Assembly (NCBI GenBank): GCA_900128585.1
Contig: LT642193.1
Location: forward strand, 1 to 29,582
Origin: Stramenopiles sp. TOSAG23-3
Lineage: Eukaryota > Sar
Length of the DNA: 29,582 nucleotides
Direction: 5' to 3'
Numbering within the stretch: the first letter of the stretch is position 1; every line of letters begins with the position of its first letter. The translations under genes and the position numbers were made by a program. Of the stretch, positions 25,507-29,582 are shown in pieces. The notes beneath the pieces were generated by a model. It did not search any database. It was not told where the DNA came from and saw only the letters and a program-made list of their open reading frames with translations.

Positions 25507-28500
25507 TTATTGAGAGCGCAACTTGTTGCTAGCTTTGGACACGCATCCGCGTGTGCAGCGCCACTCGCAACTCTTCGCGTGGCTTTTATGACTAAATTGT
25601 TTTCCAGAGCACTCCGACTGGCAACTAGAAACACACGGCTTTCCGTGTACTGGGTGAACTAACTCGCTGATCGCTTTAAAGCTTGCGCCTGAAGCTTTCG
25701 TCTGGGCCAACCCGCAGTCTTCCCCGGCGAAGCCAGTCTGGCAGTTGCACTTGCCGTTCTCACACGTTCCGTGGTTATGACAATCGTTCAGGCACTTGTG
25801 GAGAGGGTCGCACATTTTACACGCGTGCTGCTCGCACCATTTTCCCGTGAAGTTCGTGTTGCAAAAACACTTTCCGTGGTTGCACACGCCCTGCTTGAGG
25901 TCTTCGTGGCAGCCTGGCAGGGCCTCCTTCTTGACTGGGTCCCAGTCGCAGCTAACTTCTTCGCAGGCCTCGCCAGCGTAGCCTTTCTCGCACTCGCACT
26001 TGGGGGCCATCCCCGCGGCGCCCTCTTTGCAGGTACCGTGGTTGTTGCATTTCTGTTCCTTAAATTCGTACGTTCCGTTGACGTTCTTCCCCCAGCCCTT
26101 GCACGTGGTGACCTCGCACCCGGCGCCGGTGAAGCCCTCCCTGCACATGCACTCCCTCCTGCCGCCGGTGGTTTTCAAACTGCAGCTACCGTGGTTGCTG
26201 CATGCGTCCTTTATGATGTTGTTGCCGCTGGAGTACCGTCCGCTTGGGCATGTCTGGGTGCCGCAATCGTCGCCGGTCCACATGGGCTCTTCGGCAAATG
26301 GCGGAAGGTGAAACCCAACGCACAGGCATTTTCCGTTGCGGCATTCGCCGTTTCCGTTGCACTGCTTGTGGCCGACCAGGCCCGGGCACGGCTTCTCGGA
26401 GCAGTCCTTTCCGCCGTAACCGTTGAGGCACTCGCAGATTCCGCCGAGGCGGCAGGCACCGTTCCCGCTGCAGTCGTTCGGGCACCGCTTGCGCTCGCAC
26501 CCGTCGCCGCTGTACCCTGGGTGGCAGTAGCATGTCCCGTTGAGGCAGTAGCCTCGGTCGTTGCACTTGTTGGGGCAGCCCTTCCGGTCGCACGCGTCGC
26601 CGTTGTACCCTGGCTTGCACTTGCAGATGCCTTTCAGGCCGTTGGCGCTGTACACGCACTCCCCGTTGCCGTTGCAGTCGTTCTCGCAGACCGGCACTTG
26701 GCAGAACTTGCCCTTCCACTTGGGGTTGCCGGTGCTTTCGTCCGTGTCGCAGATGCACTTGCTGTCGGTCTCGTCGCACGTCCCGTGCTTGAAGCAGTGG
26801 TGCAGCTTCGCGCAGTTCTTGGTTCCTTTCTTGAATTTGTCCTGGGTCTCGCACGACACGCCGTACCAGGTCGGGTTGCACTCGCACCGCCCGTCGCTCT
26901 TGCACTGGCCGTTCCCGCTGCACTTTTCGTCGCAGCACGCCGTCCCGGAGCAGTCGAAGCCGGTGTGCCCGGCGTTGCAGTGGCACTTCCCGTTCTCGCA
27001 GCGCCCTTGGCCGCTGCAGTCCCCTGGACAGGTCTTCTTCTCGCAGTTCCCGTGCATCCAGCCGTCGCGGCAGTAGCACGTGCCGTCCACGCAGGTCCCC
27101 TGGGCGGCGCCGGAGCACTGCTCAAGGACGCCTTCCGCGTTCTTTCCCATCTCGCACTGGGGCGTGGTGCAGGTCTTGCCGCCCCACCTCGGGTTGCATT
27201 TGCAGGCGGCATGGGTTCTGTTCTCCCCCGCCACGCACTCGCCCCTCCCGCCGCAGACTTTGCCCTTCACCGTGGGGCACTCCCGGGCGCACTTATTTCC
27301 GGTGTACCCGGCCTCGCAGGCGCACGAGGTGTCGTTCACGCATGTCCCGTGGTCCTTGCCCGAGCAGATCTGCCCGAACAGTGCCCCGGCGCTCCGGTCC
27401 GTGTTTGCGCACTCTGAGACCGAGCAGTTCTTGGCAATGTTCCAGCCGTGCTTGCATTCGCAGCGGCGCTTGGCCGGCCGCGGGGTCCTGGTCTTGCAAA
27501 GCCCGTTGTCCAGGTCGCAGTCGTCGTCGTACGCGTGCCCGCGCCCGCTGCAGAAGGAGTCTTTGAGCTCATGGCAGAAGGTTCCGGTGTAGTCCTCGTT
27601 GCACACGCACTCGGAGTGCCCGGAGGAGTTGGTGTTGCACTTCCCGCGCCCGTTGCAGTCGTTCTGGCAGACATTGATGGAGCAGTCGACCTTTCCTTTG
27701 GCGTCCTCCCCCCCCCAGCCGGGGGCGCATGCGCAAGACGCTAGGCTGTCCCCGCTGCACTCGCCGTGGCCACTGCACTGGATGGCGTACGCGCCGTTGT
27801 CTTTTCGGATGGTCCCGGGGCAGTCGGTCTCGGTGCAGTCGTTGCCTTTGAAGCCCTTGGCGCAAACGCACTTTCGAAGGGACGCGACGCAGACCCCCTG
27901 CTTCTTGTTGGCCGTGCAGTTGCTCGGGCAGATGTTGGTGTTGCAGTCCCGGTCTTTCCAGGCCGGCATGCACTTGCAGAAGGCGCCCTCCTCGGTGGTC
28001 TCGCACGTCCCGTGGCCAGAGCACTGGGTGTTAGCAAAGGCGGTGTCGCAGGTTTCGCCGCTCGCCCGCTTGTCCTTGCACTCCGGCCCGGTGAACGGGG
28101 CCTGGCACTGGCAGTGGACGTTCTGGTAGACCCCGTTTTTCAGGGGGAGCAGGCACTTCCCGTGGCCGCTGCAGGCGTTCGGCCCGGTGATGGGCAGGCC
28201 GATGTAATTGCCCTTGTCGAAGCCGTCCGCGTTCCGGTTGGCCTGGGTGACCTTCTCGGCGCCGATGCCGCAGGCGTTCTTGTTGCACTGCGGGCCGGCG
28301 TAGCCGAGGTTGCAGTGGCAGATCCCGTTCACGCACATGCCGTTCTTTCCGCACTTCGGGGAGCAGGCTCGGCTGCTGCAGGTGTCGCCGTCCCAGCCAT
28401 CCTTGCACCTGCAGTACGGCATGCCTTTCATGGCGTCCTTCGCGCTCTGAAGAACGTCCGGGTTCTGAAGCTCGAGGGCTTCGTCGACGCAGGTCCCGTG

Positions 28501-28758
28501 GGCCTCGCCGGTGCAGTCGTTCAGGGCCGTCTTGCACCCGTGTGTCCCGCAGTCCGGGCCTTGGAAGCCGGGCATGCAGTCGCACTCCCCGTCCGCGCCG
28601 CAGCTCCCGTGCTTGACGTTGAACTGTTTCCCCCTAACCGTGACTGGCTGGGTTCCACCGCACACTTGGTTCTTGTACTTTGGGCACGCCGCTTGGCCCG
28701 CCACGACGGCCACCGCGACCGCAAGGATAAACAAATTCGTCTTGTTGTAACGCGTCAT
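25507..28758 (-). CDS. secreted protein of 23 tandem EGF-like modules (tenascin/teneurin-type)
   Basis: A 1083-residue protein. A signal peptide is evident at the start (NLFILAVAVAVVAGQAAC; cleavage near residue 22-24). I count 23 EGF-like module ends of the CxCxxGxxGxxC type, from CDCMPGFQGPDC to CNCQTGFAGEDC, most preceded by a CSGHGTC-like start, filling residues of about 30 to 1010. Many are the tenascin-style short EGF form, CPNDCSGNGACRLGGICECL for example. The last 70 residues hold a separate six-cysteine segment (CVSSCQSECSG, CEWRCTRGC) and a basic end. No transmembrane helix or GPI-type tail is seen, so it is probably secreted matrix or cell-wall material; adhesion is inferred. TAA lies within AATAAA on the coding strand. 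Confidence 0.92.
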   Translation of the reverse strand: MTRYNKTNLFILAVAVAVVAGQAACPKYKNQVCGGTQPVTVRGKQFNVKHGSCGADGECDCMPGFQGPDCGTHGCKTALNDCTGEAHGTCVDEALELQNPDVLQSAKDAMKGMPYCRCKDGWDGDTCSSRACSPKCGKNGMCVNGICHCNLGYAGPQCNKNACGIGAEKVTQANRNADGFDKGNYIGLPITGPNACSGHGKCLLPLKNGVYQNVHCQCQAPFTGPECKDKRASGETCDTAFANTQCSGHGTCETTEEGAFCKCMPAWKDRDCNTNICPSNCTANKKQGVCVASLRKCVCAKGFKGNDCTETDCPGTIRKDNGAYAIQCSGHGECSGDSLASCACAPGWGGEDAKGKVDCSINVCQNDCNGRGKCNTNSSGHSECVCNEDYTGTFCHELKDSFCSGRGHAYDDDCDLDNGLCKTRTPRPAKRRCECKHGWNIAKNCSVSECANTDRSAGALFGQICSGKDHGTCVNDTSCACEAGYTGNKCARECPTVKGKVCGGRGECVAGENRTHAACKCNPRWGGKTCTTPQCEMGKNAEGVLEQCSGAAQGTCVDGTCYCRDGWMHGNCEKKTCPGDCSGQGRCENGKCHCNAGHTGFDCSGTACCDEKCSGNGQCKSDGRCECNPTWYGVSCETQDKFKKGTKNCAKLHHCFKHGTCDETDSKCICDTDESTGNPKWKGKFCQVPVCENDCNGNGECVYSANGLKGICKCKPGYNGDACDRKGCPNKCNDRGYCLNGTCYCHPGYSGDGCERKRCPNDCSGNGACRLGGICECLNGYGGKDCSEKPCPGLVGHKQCNGNGECRNGKCLCVGFHLPPFAEEPMWTGDDCGTQTCPSGRYSSGNNIIKDACSNHGSCSLKTTGGRRECMCREGFTGAGCEVTTCKGWGKNVNGTYEFKEQKCNNHGTCKEGAAGMAPKCECEKGYAGEACEEVSCDWDPVKKEALPGCHEDLKQGVCNHGKCFCNTNFTGKWCEQHACKMCDPLHKCLNDCHNHGTCENGKCNCQTGFAGEDCGLAQTKASGASFKAISELVHPVHGKPCVSSCQSECSGKQFSHKSHAKSCEWRCTRGCVSKASNKLRSQ

Positions 28759-29223
28759 TGGAAAACAAACAAAACTAGTTTAAGTTAACTTCTCTCTCTC
28801 TCACTCACTCACTCACTCTTTCACTCTTAAACTCACTAAGTAAATCAATTCTAAGCCAATCTAAATAAATTTCAGTAGCACATTCTTTCATTCATCACTT
28901 CGTTTCCTTTCTTTCGTTCGTTCGTTCCTTTCATGGATTTGTAGTGAGTGAGTGACTAATCGCTTCCTTGTCACCCCCCGTCACTCCCTCGTTTGACTTG
29001 ACTTCATTAATTCCATTTCCTATTTGTATTCCTATTCTTATAAAATGTACAAGTACAATATTAAAAGGAATTAAGATAAAAAAGAAATTAGTAGGCATTC
29101 ATATATCCTATTTATTCTTATAGACTAAATACAATATACAAGTACATCTTAAACGTCCCCCCCCTTTTTTTTCCTTTTTTATCTTTTTTTCAGTTTTTAT
29201 CTTTCCTCAACTCGAATGCACCT
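28759..29223. other. upstream spacer of the EGF gene
   Basis: No gene is seen. A (TC)n(ACTC)n run at 28791-28819 is purine-rich on the coding strand of the EGF gene and lies 33-61 bases before its ATG. Other features are TTCG repeats near 28912-28926 and a duplicated CCTATT...TACAAGTACA segment (about 29031-29060 and 29109-29146), with the same TACAAGTAC core as the MITE-like ends. Confidence 0.5.
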
Positions 29224-29409
29224 GTTGTGTTCATTTTAATTGATTGATAAGATAGACATAGCATAGATTGTTTAATATATTGTATGTTGTGTTTATGTTA
29301 ATGTATTGATAAGATAGGCATAGTATTGATTATGCAATGTAATTTATGTTGTGTTCCTGTTAATGGATGGATAATATAGGCATAGTATTGATTGTTTAGT
29401 TAGAATTGT
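29224..29409. repeat. three-copy 62-bp tandem repeat
   Basis: Units start with GTTGTGTT at 29224, 29286 and 29348. Each contains GATAAGATAG/GATAATATAG and a (G/A)CATAG(C/T)AT core at the same offset. Identity between units is imperfect, suggesting an old array. Confidence 0.85.
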
Positions 29410-29504
29410 TTTATTCGTAGTTATATTTAGTTAATAATATAGTCTTCTTATTTCTAAATAGGAATTCTTTCTTTTTGTTAATACGTACCTGTATTTTATA
29501 TACT

Positions 29505-29582
29505 TTGTTTCTTCCTTCTTTCTTTTCTTTCTTTCGTGCTTTCGTATACTTTCTTTCTTTCTTTCTTTTCCTTTCTTTTTCT
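29505..29582. repeat. TTTC microsatellite at the window edge
   Basis: A pyrimidine tract of CTTT/TTCC units runs to the end of the window and probably continues beyond it. Confidence 0.85.

Noticed and set aside
25771-27417. 548-codon open frame opposite the EGF gene
   Set aside because: It is an Ala/Val/Leu-rich shadow produced by the Cys/Gly codon pattern of the EGF repeats on the other strand.
1-29582. tRNA, rRNA or viral genes
   Set aside because: No cloverleaf with conserved arms, rRNA core sequence, capsid, polymerase or integrase reading was noticed by eye. A covariance-model scan would be needed to exclude small RNA genes.

Overview
This window is nuclear DNA from a microbial eukaryote. 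The evidence is the gene content: snurportin, EFG1, a four-domain voltage-gated cation channel, a peroxisomal dienoyl-CoA reductase with a PTS1 tail, IQ-motif and EF-hand proteins, and a secreted 23-module EGF protein. Genes lie on both strands with no operons. Most genes are uninterrupted single reading frames, including one of 4.8 kb and one of 3.2 kb. Coding DNA is GC-rich in third positions, while the spaces between genes are AT-rich and full of GAA/CTT, GA/CT and poly-C simple repeats. An alga-like protist is the best guess, for example a stramenopile or haptophyte. This rests on the trichome-birefringence-like acyl-esterase and the VxVPxxxxxG protein. The lineage is not settled by the sequence.

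Layout from left to right: the 3' end of a Cys-rich gene (1-309, +); a prolyl-4-hydroxylase-like gene broken by a 15-C run (1120-2053, +); EFG1 (2857-3456, +), convergent with snurportin-1 (3565-4971, -); a small four-helix membrane protein (5645-6205, +); a peroxisomal 2,4-dienoyl-CoA reductase (6429-7421, -). An accessory stretch follows (7.6-12.5 kb). It holds two copies of a short terminal-inverted-repeat element on either side of a four-helix membrane protein gene (8424-9740, -), a RING protein with an internal tandem repeat (10445-11794, -), and two orphan coding-like fragments (8150-8374 and 12251-12493). Both fragments have GTACC-rich palindromes nearby, and the second is bracketed by 35-37 bp inverted repeats.

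Next are an EF-hand/coiled-coil protein (12726-13382, -) and a four-domain EEEE-type calcium channel homologue (13959-18767, -). A 2.5 kb gene-poor AT-rich stretch follows. Then come a PC-esterase-type acyltransferase (21291-22397, +) and, only 37 bp downstream, a Cys/Gly-rich membrane protein (22435-23091, +). The window closes with a four-IQ-motif protein carrying a possible zinc ribbon (23770-25251, +), convergent with the EGF-repeat protein (25507-28758, -), and a 62-bp tandem repeat at the right edge.

The genes do not form one pathway. Shared themes are nuclear RNA housekeeping (EFG1, snurportin), calcium handling (channel, EF-hand and IQ proteins) and the cell surface or secretory route (EGF protein, acyl-esterase, Cys-rich proteins, several membrane proteins). 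I did not find a clear new multi-gene system. The least explained stretch is 12.0-12.5 kb together with the related fragment at 8.1-8.4 kb.
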